The notes: generated from the sequence alone by a model not told the origin. A stretch of DNA of 64,000 nt from Aristolochia californica (GCA_029961685.1 JARWKL010000010.1:25704067-25768066); one strand, 5' to 3'. Positions 35,534 through 48,418 are shown, counted from the first letter of the stretch. Program-made: numbers and translations.

Positions 35534-35935
35534 TGTTGGAAGATGGGCTCCGACCAACACGACCAAGGAAGGCCCACATATCTAAGAGTGTTGGAAGATG
35601 GGCCCAAACCCATAAGAAGTAGGACCCACCATAATTACCATGAGCTGGCATCCTTATCACATAAGTTGGAAGATCAAGAAGGACACACAAATGCATCTTT
35701 ATCTTATGGTCACATCCTAGAAGAGTTCTAGTTTGAGTTATGTTTGTCTTTTACCTATATTGAGTTATTTAATTATGCTAGGACTTATCTTTAAGTATTA
35801 GAGTTTGGGTGTAATTGGGACAAAGGAAGTTTTATTGTAATTGGACTCTACTACTTTCCTCTATTTTAAATAGAGGTTGATGTACTCTTATTATAATATG
35901 TCAATGAAGTGTTTCTCTTTTCCATAAATTCAACA
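35534..35935 (+). repeat. 5' LTR of element H
   Basis: 402 bp, TG...CA, preceded by TSD CTAAA and followed directly by the primer-binding site. Confidence 0.92.
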
Positions 35936-36281
35936 TGGTATTAGACTAGGTTCTGTGAGTTGATGTGGTCAACCCATAGAGGTAATGAGATTCTCTTTTC
36001 TGATCTATCATCTTTAGCAGTTAGGGTTCATAGTTATTTCTTTCAATCCCTACATCCGTTAGGTTTTTATGTTTTTCACCTCTATAATGAGAGTTTCATA
36101 TTGAAAATTTTATATTGACAAAAATAGATTCGAGTCTACTTTCCAAGTAAAAAAGAAATTTTCCAAACGGAGTTATCTATAAAGAGAAATCGTTATTTGA
36201 AGAAGCGAGGGTTAGATTGCAAAAGAGGTTCAAGCAGCAACAAAAATCTTCAACTTCCGAGGTATTGTTTGCTAACAAGAA

Positions 36282-36693
36282 TGTTGAATTTATGGAAAAG
36301 AGAAATACTTCATTAACTTTTTGTGATCAGTGTACATGAACCTCTATTTATACTAGAGGAAGGTAGTAGCGTCCAATTACAATAAAACGACATTTATCCT
36401 AATTACACCCAAACTCTAACACTTAATGATAAGTCCTAGTATAATTAAATAACTCAATATAGATAAAAAACAAATCTAACTCAAACTAAAACTCTTCTAG
36501 GATGTGACCATCAGATAAAGATACTTTTACTTGAGTCCTTCTTGATATTCCAAATGATGTGATAAGGATGCCAGCTCATGGTAAGCATTGTGGGTCCTAC
36601 TTCTTATGGGCTTGGTCACTTGACCAATCTTATAATACTCTTAGATATGTGGGCCTTCCTTGGTTGTGCGGGCTTGAGCCCTATCTTCCAACA
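36282..36693 (-). repeat. 3' LTR of element G
   Basis: 412 bp, plus-strand ends TGTTGAATTTATGG and ATCTTCCAACA. The bases after it (CTCCCCCTCAAGCTCGG) are the complement of a polypurine tract, as expected beside a minus-strand 3' LTR. Confidence 0.9.
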
Positions 36694-36876
36694 CTCCCCC
36701 TCAAGCTCGGGGTGAGAGAACATCAAGAACTCCCAGCTTGCTACAAATGATGTATAAGATATTTTTGTATAAAATGGGAGTCCTCCAATCTTCCAACACT
36801 CCCCCTCACGCTAGTGCTCTCTTCCTTGAGACCCAACTGGCCAATTCAGGGGGGTATAACATAGATGCAATAATAA

Positions 36877-36990
36877 GTTCTACCGTCATGGACTTCCAAC
36901 CACAAATAATTTTGATATTTTTGACGGGGATAAAGTTCCTCCGTCATAGACTTCCAAACACAAATAATTTTGATATTTTTGAAGGGGATG
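36877..36990. repeat. 57-58-bp minisatellite of G, left part (2 copies)
   Basis: Two units of the type GTTCCTCCGTCATGGACTTC...GATATTTTTGACGGGGAT. The array is cut by element C and continues at 48792-48960. Confidence 0.85.
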
Positions 36991-37437
36991 TGTTATGGAC
37001 TCCATAGCATCACGAGTTATCCATAGGCATAGGAATTAAATTATGTCAATTTACTTTTCATGTAATTTCAATTCGGTTTGGTTTACTTTATTTGGTTTGG
37101 TTTACTTTGGGTTGGTTCAGTGTAATGTGGCGTGAACCACTTGACCTATGGGTCATCTTTGTATTTCCATCCTCAACCCTATTTAGGGGGACGTGAAGAA
37201 GAAGAGAGGCAAGTAATGAGAAAATTATATTTACAGGTCAGATTCTCCCTCAGAGGTCTAGGTCGGATTCTCCCTTTGAGGTCTAAGGTTGAGCTTCCTC
37301 CAAAGCTCCTTCGTTCTAATTGAGTTCCACCATTATTTGTTCAAGAAACAAGAATTCTCTTCCAACGTCAAGATCATCCATGGAGGGAAGAGAGGAAAGA
37401 AGGGTGACTCGATCCATGGCAAGGGAAGAACCTAACA
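36991..37437 (+). repeat. 5' LTR of element C
   Basis: 447 bp, TGTTATGGACTCC...GAACCTAACA. It contains the ATG at 37380 (product begins [19 protein letters not shown]), 58 bases before the LTR end. Confidence 0.94.
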
Positions 37438-38971
37438 TCTTGGTATCAGACAGGTCCACCCTTGGGGATTCCTCTTCCCCTGACAATTTGAGACAGTTAG
37501 TGGAAGATACTAGGCAGAGGACAGATAACCAGGCTCACGCCCTGGAAGAGGTGCGTCAAACAACCTCTGATTTGTGTGAGGCAATAAAATCAATGGATGC
37601 TGCCATCCAAGCTCTCCTCCGGCGACAAGAGGACCATGATACACGAGCCCAACCACCAGCTGCATACTCTCCACCACCTCCCCCACAACCACCAATGCGT
37701 CAACACCATCCCCATCTGGGGCCTGCCGTTCAAGGACCAAACACTGTGCCCAGGTATTTAAAACTTGACTTTCCTACGTATGATGGGTCTAAGGACCCTT
37801 TGATTTGGTTAGCCAAGTGTGATTAGTTCTTTTATCATAAAAAAACACCTGCTGATGAAAAAGTGTATTTGGCCGCCTACCACATGCTCGATGAAGCGCT
37901 TCTATGGTACCACCAATTCCGAAATGACCAAGTGGTTCAGGATTGGGCAACTTTTAGATAGTCTTGCATGATGAGATTTGGTCCTCCAGCTAGTAGCAAT
38001 CCATTGGGAGAATTAATCAATTACAAACAAACTGGATCACTAGAGGTGTACCAAAAGACCTTCTAGGAAAGGTTAGCTTGAGGAAACCAGTTTGTCAGCC
38101 ACACACAGTATGTCCATATTTTTATTGCTGGTTTGACAGAAGCTCTGAGATTAGAAGTTGAATTACATGCTCCTTCAGATTTAGACCACGCTATGAATTT
38201 AGCCAGGGCAATTGAGCACAAGTAGTGTGTTCTAAAGGAGTCACTGGTCAGAAAACCAGCTTGGCTAGGGAGGCACAATGCCTCAGTGCCAAACCCTTCC
38301 TATGGACCTCCAAGATTTAGAGACAATGCAGCCCCACGCCCAGACATCTCTAATTCAGCTCCACCTGCTCCTTACTTCAAAAAGCTTACTAGACAAGAAA
38401 TGGACCAGAGAAAGGCCAAGGGTCTCTGTTTTAACTGTGATGAACAGTATGTCATTGGACACCACTGCAAACGATTATTCAGTATATGTCTGTGGGAGGA
38501 AGGAGAAGAAATACCACCAGAGGAGGAAATTGTGGAAACTGACCAAGAGGGTCCAGAGATTTCCCTTCATGCTATGACTGGTCTACGCAGTTCAAGCACA
38601 ATGCAGGTTAAAACCCAATTATATCATTTACAGTTGCTGGCTTTAGTTGACTCGGCCAATACACATAATTTCATCAGTCAGCAGGTGGCAGAACAACTTG
38701 GGTTAGTAATACAGCAACATACTGGTCTTTTTGTATCAGTAGCCAATGGGGCTAAAATTACTAGTGTAGGCACATCACCAGCCACACACATTGATATTGA
38801 GGGACATGCATTTGTTGCAGAATTTCTGGTGATTCCACTATCAAGATTCAATTTGGTACTAGGAATTAATTGGCTACAATTGTTGGGACCAATACTATGG
38901 GATTTCCAAGCTTTGACCATGTCTTTTATAGAGGACCAACATCAAATTATATTGCATGGCACACAAGCACC
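37380..38971 (+). pseudogene. Element C gag-protease region, broken
   Basis: Gag starts in the LTR at 37380, runs through the primer site and has a proline-rich region. Stops are at 37824-37826 and later (for example 37960, 38223). Zinc knuckle CFNCDEQYVIGHHC lies near 38429. The protease reads LVDSANTHNF, with DSA in place of DSG, near 38646. Element D interrupts just after the protease (GTQAP). The open frame 38286-39035 continues into D's LTR only by chance. Confidence 0.9.
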
Positions 38972-39880
38972 TGTTGTGGACTCAATAGCACACCGAGTCA
39001 CACAACGAAGAAAACAACAACAACTCACTCAATAGGATTTAATTCTTATATTTCTTTGAGTAGGATTTATTTCTAATATTGTTTTAAGTAGGATTTATTT
39101 CTTATATTGTTTTAAGTAGGAGTTATTTCTAATTACTTTTTATGTAAGGGCATTATGGGGAATTATTGTAACCCTAACCCTAAAACTCCCTATTTAAGGG
39201 ATAGGTATGAATGAAATAGGTAAGCTTTGAGATTTTAGAATAACCTAGTCTAAATAGGTTGGGATCACCTCTTGATCCCGAGTTTAGGGTTTACTCCAAA
39301 AATCCAACCTATCATTCACCCTCCATTGCCATCCATCTTCACCCAAATTCATCCACCATCATCCCTATTAAGAAAAGGAGCTTCCTGCCCCTTTTCCGAG
39401 CCTAAAGAGGAGGTCTATCCTCCTTCTTGGCAGCAGCAACAAGAGAGGCCCAATTCCTCCCTAACCAAGCAGCAAAGTGAGGATTTTTATCCTCAAATCT
39501 TGAGCAATTCCTGGTGCAACGTGGGAGCTGATCATAGCATCAAAGAAGAGGTATTAATCTATCCCAAACTTGTGTTTCAAGTTATTTAAGAAAGAAGGAT
39601 TGCATTCTTAGCTAGAGCAGCAACAAAGAGGGCCAAACCCTCTTTGCCGTGACCAAGAAAAGAGAGCACCTTGCTCTAGCAAGGTCAACATTGTTGTGGG
39701 GTCTTCTACCTAGCACAACAACTCGGTAGGACCCTCAAAAGAGGATCTTTCCTCTTGGCCAAGCATTGGTTAAGGAGAAATACTCTTACACAGACCCTTG
39801 ACGTGAAGTGAGTAAATTCTGAGTGCTGGATTCACAAATCCCACGCCGTGTTACTCGATCCATGACTCGGGACTGTAACA
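38972..39880 (+). repeat. 5' LTR of element D
   Basis: 909 bp, TGTTGTGGACTC...GACTGTAACA, with TATA-like CTATTTAAGGG at 39190-39200. It ends with the coding word VTRSMTR, with the ATG at 39862. Confidence 0.95.
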
Positions 39881-42800
39881 ACTTGGTATCAGAGCAGGGT
39901 AACATGGGGGATAATATCAACAATGAAGAAATCCAAATCAGGATACAAAAGATAGAAGATAGCCTTGAAACAGCACAACCAGTGTTGGGAAAGGTTTGTG
40001 GTTTGGAAGAAGAGATGAGCCGAATCATTAGCATGCTACAGGAGTTGAGGACAGAGAGACATCAGAGTCCAGAGGTGAGAGAGGTTGCTCAACCATATCA
40101 CAGAAGAGGGGAGCAGTGGCCTGGGCGCACTGCTGTCCAAGCACCTCAGCATGGAGGCACAATCCCAAGGTACACCAAGTTAGAGTTTCCCTCTTTCAAT
40201 GGTTCTGTGGATCCCGTAATTTGGTTGCATAGATGTGAAAAAAAAATTTTGAACCAAGGGACTACTGAATGGGATAAGGTGCAACTAGCCTCTTTCCATA
40301 TGACAGATGAAACCATGTTATGGGTGACTCAAGTAGAGAAAGAGAGACCGGGAATGACTTGGGGAGAATTTAAAAATCTATGCACAGTTAGATTTGGGCC
40401 TCCCACCAACAGCAACCCCTTGGGAGAGTTAGTCCTATTGAGACAAACGGGTTCAGTGGAACACTATCAAAAACTCTTCCAGGAAAAGTTGGCTCGTGCT
40501 GGAGAGAGGGTATTGGTTGACCAGCAGGTCTCCTTATTCACAGCAGGTCTCAATGAGTATTTACGGCTAGAGGTAGAACTCCTTATGCCCACGGATCTAG
40601 CTCATGCCATGAATATGGCCCGAGCAATGGAACAACGACAACAGTTGCAGCAACGTAAGCCGGGTTGGTCGAGTGAGAGGAACACTTCCTCCACGTGGCA
40701 AGGGCGCCGCTATAATTCATCTCAGGGAACATCTACAACAGCACCATCCAGACACACTTCGACTACGACTCGGGTAGCCGATCCCTGCCCTGGTAATTCC
40801 CTACCGAGCTTTATAAAAAAATTGACGAGTGCGGAGATGGCAGAAAGGCGGTCCAAAAATCTCTGTTATAACTGCGATGAGCAGTATCGGGTCGGACACC
40901 AATGTAAACGATTATTTTGGCTCGAGATGGAGGATTCAGTGGATCTAGAGGAACCAGAGGATATTATCGAGGAGGAACCACCAGAGATATCCTTGCATGC
41001 TATTACTAGGCAGAAATCGCCTACTACAATGCAAGTCCGAGCTCATGTCATTGACCGAGAACTGGTGGGACTAGTCGACTCCGGGAGCACACACAATTTT
41101 CTGAGTTTGACAGCCGCACAACATCTCCAGCTCCAGATACACACTCATCCGACAGCCACCGTCTCAGTGGCCAATGGCGAGAAGGTCCCTAGCTATGGTA
41201 TTAGTAAGGCGGTAACTTTTTCCATTGGATTTACTTCATTTAATGCAGAATTTTTTGTTATTCCCCTAGTGGGATTTGATATGGTTTTAGGCATTAAATG
41301 GTTACAAACATTGGGGCCCATTCTGTGGGACTTTTCGGCTTTAACCATGAGCTTTGATTTGGCCGGAAGTCGGGTGCTCTTACAGGGCTGTCAGGTGGAC
41401 AGGGCCCACCGCATACACACTTTGCAGACACAGGATCAGCCTGACAGTACTAGTGATGGTCTGGTTGAGGAGTTCTATGACCTCTTCCAGGAGCCTTCGG
41501 GGTTGCCTCCCATGAGGCACTGTGACCACAGGATTTGTCTGAAACCAGGTTCTGAGGTAGTGGTCGTGCGACCATACCGTTACCCACACCTTCAGAAGGA
41601 CGAGATAGAGCGTCAGTGCCATGAGACGTTGAAACAAGGTCTTATTCGTCCCAGCCGCTCCCCGTTCTCTTCACCCGTCTTACTTGTGAAGAAACATGAT
41701 GGGACATGGAGGTTCTGCGTGGATTATCGGGAGTTGAACGTGTAGACAGTAAAAGACAAGTTCCCGATTCCGGTAGTGGATGAGCTTCTGGATGAGTTAC
41801 ATGGGTCGTGGTTATTCACTAAACTTGACCTCCGTTCGGGATACCATCAGGTCCGGATGCACCCCTCTGATATTGAGAAGACGGCGTTCCGCACGCACCA
41901 TGGCCACTTTGAGTTCGTCGTCATGCCGTTTGGGTTATCCAATGCACCCTCCACTTTTCAAGCTTTGATGAACGAGGTATTTAGCCCCTATCTTCGAAAA
42001 TTTGTTCTTGTATTTTTCGATGATATTTTGATATATAGCAAGTCGGTTGAGGAGCACTTGGCACACTTGAGGATTGTTTTCGACTTGTTAAGAGCACATC
42101 AGCTCTATTTGAAACACTCCAAGTGTTCTTTTGTGGCTTCACACGTGGGATATCTGGGACACATTATCTCACATGAGGGGGTTACGGTGGATCCCGAGAA
42201 GATCCGAGCTATTCACGAGTGGCCGCAACCACAGTCGTGTTCTGCATTACAGGGTTTTTTGGGTCTTGCGGGCTACTACCGTAAATTTATTCAGAACTAT
42301 GGGCCAGTGGCAGCACCATTGATGAGTTTACTCAAGAAAAATTCCTTTATTTGGAATGAGGGGGCCACCACGTCATTTGTGGCACTCAAAGCTGCCCTCG
42401 CATCCGCGCCAGTATTACAACTTCCCAACTTCGACGAATTGTTCGTGGTAGAGTGCGACGCTTCGGGCGTGGGCATGGGGGCCGTTTTACAGCAGCTGGG
42501 CCATCCTATTGCTTATTTTAGCAGACAGTTGGCAGTCCGCCATCACAAACTGGCAGCCTATGAGCGCGAATTGATTGGGTTGGCCAAAGCGGTCCAACAT
42601 TGGAGGCCTTATCTCTGGGGCTGGGCTTTTCTCATACGCACTGATCACTACAGCCTTAAATTCTTACTAGAACAGCGTTTGACGACGTCGCCACAACAGC
42701 ACTGGATCAGTAAGTTGTTGGGGTTTGACTTCTCGGTGGAGTATCGTGCGGGGAGATTAAATAAGGTGGCAGATGCCTTGTCACGGTGTTTTGAAGATCA

Positions 42801-44646
42801 GCAGTCGGTCTATTCTATCAGCCAACCGAGATTTCTCATTATGGACTTGGTGCGAGAAGCACATGCTACTAACCCTGCATTGCAGGAACTGCATCAACAG
42901 ATCTCAGAAGGGACAATGAATGTGAAGTGGTCCATCCAGGATTCACTTATTTATTATAAGCATCGGATTTTCCTTCCACCTGAGTCCGAGTTGATTCCAG
43001 CTATTCTCTCGGCCTACCACTACAGTACACACGAGGGGATCCAGAAGACCTTGCATAGAATTCGAGCTGATTTTTACTGGCAAGCCATGAAAGCCTCTAT
43101 TGCGACTTATGTTGGCGACTGTCAGGTATGCCAGCGCAACAAAGCCGAGCACTTGAGTCCAGCCGGTCTTCTCCAGCCTTTGGCCCTTCCAACGCAGGTT
43201 TGGGCTGACATTTCAATGGATTTTGTGGAAGGCCTACCCCTGTCAGCTGGCAAATTTGTACTTTTCGTAGTAGTTGATCGGTTCTCCAAGTAAGGGCATT
43301 TTATACCGATGGCTCATCTGTATACAGCAACACGGGTTGCTCAGACTTTCCTGGAGCAGATAGTCCGCTTACATGGCATTCCAGAATCCATTGTGAGTGA
43401 CAGAGATGCAGTTTTCACGAGCACCTTTTGGTGGGAACTGTTTCGCTTGAGTGGGACAAAATTGAAGTTCTCCTCCGCCTATCATCCACAGACAGACGGG
43501 CAGACTGAGGTGGTGAACCGCACCATCGAGATGTATCTACGGTGCTTGGTGGGGGATCGTCCGCGACAATGGGTTCAATGGCTTCCGTGGGCCGAATATT
43601 GTTACAACACTTCGTTTCACTCTGCATTGCAATCCACTCCTTTTCGGGTTATATATGGTCGGGATCCACCTCGCCTCCTCTCGTACAACCCAGGGTCCAC
43701 CCGCGTGGACACGATGTTAAGCACCTAGCCAATACTACCCAAAAGACCGGCCTGTTAGGAGCGGAAGACATAGGTACTTAACCCAGGACCATAACATCAC
43801 ACCTCGCCCGCCTGAGCCGACGACCACGGCGGCATTAACACAGCAACGCGACCGGGTCAGGGGTCACGCCAGGGGCTTGCGGTCCACCTGCGCACGCGGC
43901 CGCTGGGACTCGAAGTCAGGACGTAGCGCCTGCTCTGATACCAAATGTTAAGCACCTAGCCAATACTACCCAAAAGACCGGCCTGTTAGGAGCGGAAGAC
44001 ATAGGTACTTAACCCAGGACCATAACACACGATTGATCAGGCACTCATTGACAGGGATCTACTGCTATAGAATATCACAGAACGGCTACGACGTGCCCAA
44101 GCTCGAATGAAGGATGTATACGACAGAGGCCACCGTGAGGTCTCTTTTGAGGTTGGAAAGTATGTGTGGCTACGGCTCCAGCCCTACCGTCAGTAGTCTC
44201 TAGCGGGACCTCCACGTCATAAGCTCTCACCCCGATTTTTTGGGCCGTTTCCCATTCTTCGACGCGTGGGACCAGTCGCCTATCAACTCAAATTATCGGA
44301 CACGGCCAAAATTCACGATGTGTTTCATGTCTCTCTTTTGAAGCCGCATTCCGGAGCACAGCCTACATCCACTCCATTCCTACCACCAGTTGATCATGGC
44401 GAGGTTATTCTTAACCCAGCTGCGGTGTTACGTGCACGGTTGACCAATGATCATTGGGAGATTCTCGTTCAGTGGACGGACACTGACCCCGACGCTGCAA
44501 CATGGGAACGTGTGGACATCTTCAAACAAGTCTACCCAACTTTTGAGCTTGAGGACAAGCTCTTTCTCCATGGGGAGGCAGATGTTGTGGACTCAATAGC
44601 ACACCGAGTCACACAACGAAGAAAACAACAACAACTCACTCAATAG
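39862..44646 (+). pseudogene. Element D gag-pol, four stops and a TRIM insertion
   Basis: One frame from the LTR ATG (39862) to TAG in the 3' LTR (44644-44646). Domains: gag; zinc knuckle CYNCDEQYRVGHQC; protease LVDSGSTHNF; RT with VFFDDILIYS; RNase H ECDASGVGMGAVL; integrase with HHCC (THEG, CQVCQRN) and D-D-E residues; chromodomain. Stops: TAG 41743-41745, TAA 43291-43293, TAG 44068-44070, TAG 44194-44196. The TRIM plus its duplication (318 bp) keeps the frame length divisible by three but contains stops. Unlike B, both zinc-finger cysteines are present. Confidence 0.92.
43715..44027 (-). mobile_element. TRIM (miniature LTR element) inside D
   Basis: 313 bp: two identical 82-bp terminal direct repeats (43715-43796 and 43946-44027; TGTTAAGCACCTAGCC...GACCATAACA) around a 149-bp GC-rich core. 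The duplication CACGA is on both sides (43710-43714 and 44028-44032). CTCTGATACCA beside the right repeat is the complement of a tRNA-iMet primer site, so the element points left. A purine tract complement lies beside the left repeat. There is no coding capacity. Confidence 0.93.
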
Positions 44647-45491
44647 GATTTAATTCTTATATTTCTTTGAGTAGGATTTATTTCTAATATTGTTTTAAGT
44701 AGGATTTATTTCTTATATTGTTTTAAGTAGGAGTTATTTCTAATTAATTTTTATGTAAGGGCATTATGGGGAATTATTGTAACCCTAACCCTAAAACTCC
44801 CTATTTAAGGGATAGGTATGAATAAAATAGGTAAGCTTTGAGATTTTAGAATAACCTAGTCTAAATAGGTTGGGATCACCTCTTGATCCCGAGTTTAGGG
44901 TTTACTCCAAAAATCCAACCTATCATTCACCCTCCATTGCCATCCATCTTCACCCAAATTCATCCACCATCATCCCTATTAAGAAAAGGAGCTTCCTGCC
45001 CCTTTTCCGAGCCCAAAGAGGAGGTCTATCCTCCTTCTTGGCAGTAGCAACAAGAGAGGCCCAATTCCTCCCTTACCAAGCAGCAAAGTGAGGATTTTTA
45101 TCCTCAAATCTTGAGCAATTCCTGGTGCAACGTGGGAGCTGATCATAGCATCAAAGAAGAGGTATTAATCTATCCCAAACTCGTGTTTCAAGTTATTTAA
45201 GAAAGAAGGATTGCATTCTTAGCTAGAGCAGCAACAAAGAGGGCCAAACCCTCTTTGCCGTGACCAAGAAAAGAGAGCACCTTGCTCTAGCAAGGTCAGC
45301 ATTGTTGTGGGGTCTTCTACCTAGCACAACAACTCGGTAGGACCCTCAAAAGAGGATCTTTCCTCCTGGCCAAGCATTGGTTAAGGAGAAATACTCTTAC
45401 ACAGACCCTTGACGTGAAGTGAGTAAATTCTGAGTGCTGGATTCACAAATCCCACGCCGTGTTACTCGATCCATGACTCGGGACCGTAACA
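44583..45491 (+). repeat. 3' LTR of element D
   Basis: 909 bp. Its first 64 bases encode the polyprotein tail (VVDSIAHRVTQRRKQQQLTQ and stop). The right TSD GCACC follows. Confidence 0.95.
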
Positions 45492-48418
45492 GCACCACTC
45501 ACCTGCGCACTACAGGTTGCCCAGGTCCAATCCACAAACACATGTAAGTTATCTCACTTACTTACTGAATTTGAAAATATCTTTCAAGACCCTACTGCCT
45601 TATAGCCAATTAGGCACTGTGATCACTGTATCAGTTTGAAAATGGGTACTGAGCCTGTAGTGGTGCGTCCGTATCATTACCCCCACTTACTGAAGGATGA
45701 GATTGAAAGGCAGTTCCAACAGATGTTAGCACAGGGTATTATTCAGCCCAGCAGATCTCCTTTTTCCTCACCAGTATTACTAGTCCGCAAGCATGATAAG
45801 TCATGGAGGTTCTGTGTGGATTACCAACAACTCAATGCCCATACGATTAAAGATAAATTTCCTATTCTAGTGGTGGACGAGCTATTAGACGAGCTACATG
45901 GAGGTACTATTTTTACTAAACTCGATTTGAAATCTGGCTATCATCAAATCCGAGTTCATCCATTAGATGTGGAGAAAACAACGTTCTGCACGCATCACGA
46001 CCATTTTGAATTCCTCGTAATGCCATTTGGTCTGTCAAATGCGCCTTCCACCTTCCAGGCCCTCATGAATGAGGTATTTTCCTCTCTCTTGAGAAGATAC
46101 ATATTGGTATTTTTTAACGATATTTTGGTCTATAGCAACAGTTGGGAAGAACATCTTCAACACCTTCACCAGGTATTTTCTCTTATACGTTCACATCATT
46201 TGGTTTTAAACCGGTTAAAATGTTCTATGGGCACATCAGAAGTGGCATACTTGGGCCACATTATTTCAGCGGTGGGGGTGAAGGTAGACCAGGGTAAGAT
46301 ACTGGCGGTCACAGATTGGCCTATTCATACATCTATTACAGCCTTAAGAGGATTTTTGGGCCTAGCTGGATATTATAGAAAAATTATTCCTAGCTATGGC
46401 CAGCTTGCAGCTCCGCTCAACAATCTCCTCAAGAAAAATGCTTTTACCTAGTCAGAGACAACAACTCATTCCTTTTAGCAATTGAAAGACGCCTTATCAT
46501 CAGCCCCAGTTTTGCAGCTCCCCGACTTTGATGAGTAGTTTGTAGTGGAATGTGATGCTTCAGGGGGCGGTATTGGCATAGTGTTGCACCAACAGGGCCA
46601 CCCGATTGCTTATTTTAGCCGTCAACTGGGCCAACACCACCACAAGTTGGTAGCTTATGAGAGGGAATTGATCGGATTGGCGAAAGCTATACAGCATTGG
46701 CGTCCTTATCTATGGGGATGTTCTTTTTTGATTTGCACTGATCATTGCAGCCTCAAGTATCTTCTTGATTAGCGTCTCACTACTTCACCACAACAACATT
46801 GGTTAAGTAAGCTTATGGGGTTTGACTTTTCTGTCGAGTATAAACCGGAAAGTTTGAATTAGGGGCTGATGCATTATCTCGCCAGGACTTTCCAGAGCCG
46901 CAATTAAATGCCATCAGTCAGCCCAGAGCTCTCTTGTTGGATTCTATACGGGAAGAGGCACAACAGTACCTGGACATTCCCTCATGCTAGGACATCCAGT
47001 AGGGGACAGTGGCAAACAATTGGAGCGTTCAGGACAATCTCCTCCTCTACAAAAATAGAATTTTTCTACACCACACATCCCCTCTGATTAACAGCATTTT
47101 AGCCTCCTTCCATGACAGTACACATGAGGGCCGTCAAAAAACATATTTCCGGATTAGTAGGGAATTTTATTGGAAGGGCATAAAGCACACTATAGCTGAT
47201 TATGTGGCGGCTTGTCAGACTTGTCAATGGAATAAAGCTGAAACATTAAGTCCAGTTGGGTTGCTCCAACCACTTCAACTTCCGTCACAGGTCTGGTCTG
47301 ATATTTCTATGAACTTCATAGATGGACTTCCCTCTTCGTCGGGTAAATCTGTTATCCTTGTAGTGGTGGATCGTTTCTCTAAGTATGGGAATTTCATTCC
47401 TTTGGTGCATCCTTACACTGCAACTCAGGTCGCTCAACTTTTTATGGATAACATTGTCCGCTTACATGGGATGCCTAATTCAATTACTAGTGATAGGGAT
47501 GCAATCTTTACAAGTACCTTCTGGAAAGAACTCTTCAAGTTACAGGGCAGAACGTTAGCCTTTTCTTCAACCTACCATCCGCAGACTGATGGTAAGACAG
47601 AGGTCGTCAACAGAACCATTGAAATGTATCTCCGCTGTTTCATGGGGGACTCACCTAAGAGGTGGGTTAAGTGGCTCGCCTGGGCTGAGTTCTGTTACAA
47701 CACCTCCTACCACAGCGCACTCGGCACAACCCCATTCAAGGTGGTATATGGTAGAGAACCTCCCCGTCTTTTAGCCTATGAACCAGGGGCCTCTAAAGTC
47801 ACCACTTTGGACCAAGCATTAGCTAAAAGAGACACATTCATCACTGAGGTGCCCACTCATCTATAGGAGGCACAACATTCTATGAAAAAATATTATGACA
47901 AGAAGCACCGGGAAGTCTTCTTTTCTCCTGGAGATTATGTTTGGTTGCGTCTCCAACTCTACAGGTAGTTATCGTTGACAACCTCCAAACGTCACAAGCT
48001 TTCCCCTAAATATTATGGTCCCTTTCAGGTGATGGACTGCATTGGGACAGTGGCCTACAGATTGCAGCTTCCGCCAGAGGCCAGAATTCACAACGTCTTT
48101 CATATCTCACAATTAAACGCCTTCCAAGGTGATTCGCCTTTGCTGCACACCCCACTGCCCCCACTCCATGAGGGACGTGTACTTTCTACCCCGGCACAGG
48201 TATTACAAACTCGCTGTATTCAGGGTGATTGGGAGATCTTAGTGCAATGGGCAGATGCCGACCCTAGTGACACGACATGGGGGCCATTAGCGGCGTTTCA
48301 CACCCTCTACCCATACTTTGAGCTTGAGGACAAGCTCTTTCTCCAGGGGGGGGGGGGGGGGGGGGGTGATGTTATGGACTCCATAGCATCACGAGTTATC
48401 CATAGGCATAGGAATTAA
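45492..48418 (+). pseudogene. Element C pol region, broken
   Basis: This resumes C after D. RT lies from 45636; its active site VFFNDILVYS has Asn in place of the first catalytic Asp. RNase H is near 46545 (ECDASGGGIGIVL). Integrase is at 47009-47866 (THEGRQKT, CQTCQWN; DGKTEVVNRT). The chromodomain ends in the 3' LTR (48416-48418). Stops occur near 46449, 46537, 46769, 47863 and 47966, and a frameshift near 46860. Confidence 0.9.
48346..48366 (+). repeat. Run of 21 G at the polypurine tract of C
   Basis: The purine tract of about 6 G seen in A, B and F is expanded here to 21 G, immediately before TGA and the 3' LTR. Replication slippage or assembly error could both explain it. Confidence 0.85.

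Larger units (their letters stand above)
38972..45491 (+). mobile_element. Element D: chromovirus with 909-bp LTRs inside C
   Basis: LTRs are at 38972-39880 and 44583-45491, 909 bp each, with about nine differences (1%). The duplication GCACC is on both sides (38967-38971 and 45492-45496). A strong primer-binding site (TGGTATCAGAGCAGG) is at 39884. Without the TRIM in it the element is 6.2 kb. The LTRs are twice as long as in A, C, E and F, mostly by extra sequence before the coding end. The coding frame is nearly intact, but four stops and the TRIM disable it. Confidence 0.95.

Noticed and set aside
43932..43943. Possible tRNA gene piece
   Set aside because: The GCTCTGATACCA word, also at 60745 and 62693, is the complement of the tRNA-iMet primer-binding site of minus-strand LTR elements, always touching an LTR. 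No cloverleaf surrounds it.
43715..44027. Cassandra-type TRIM carrying a 5S rRNA promoter
   Set aside because: The 82-bp repeats do not contain 5S rRNA internal promoter words that I can recognise.
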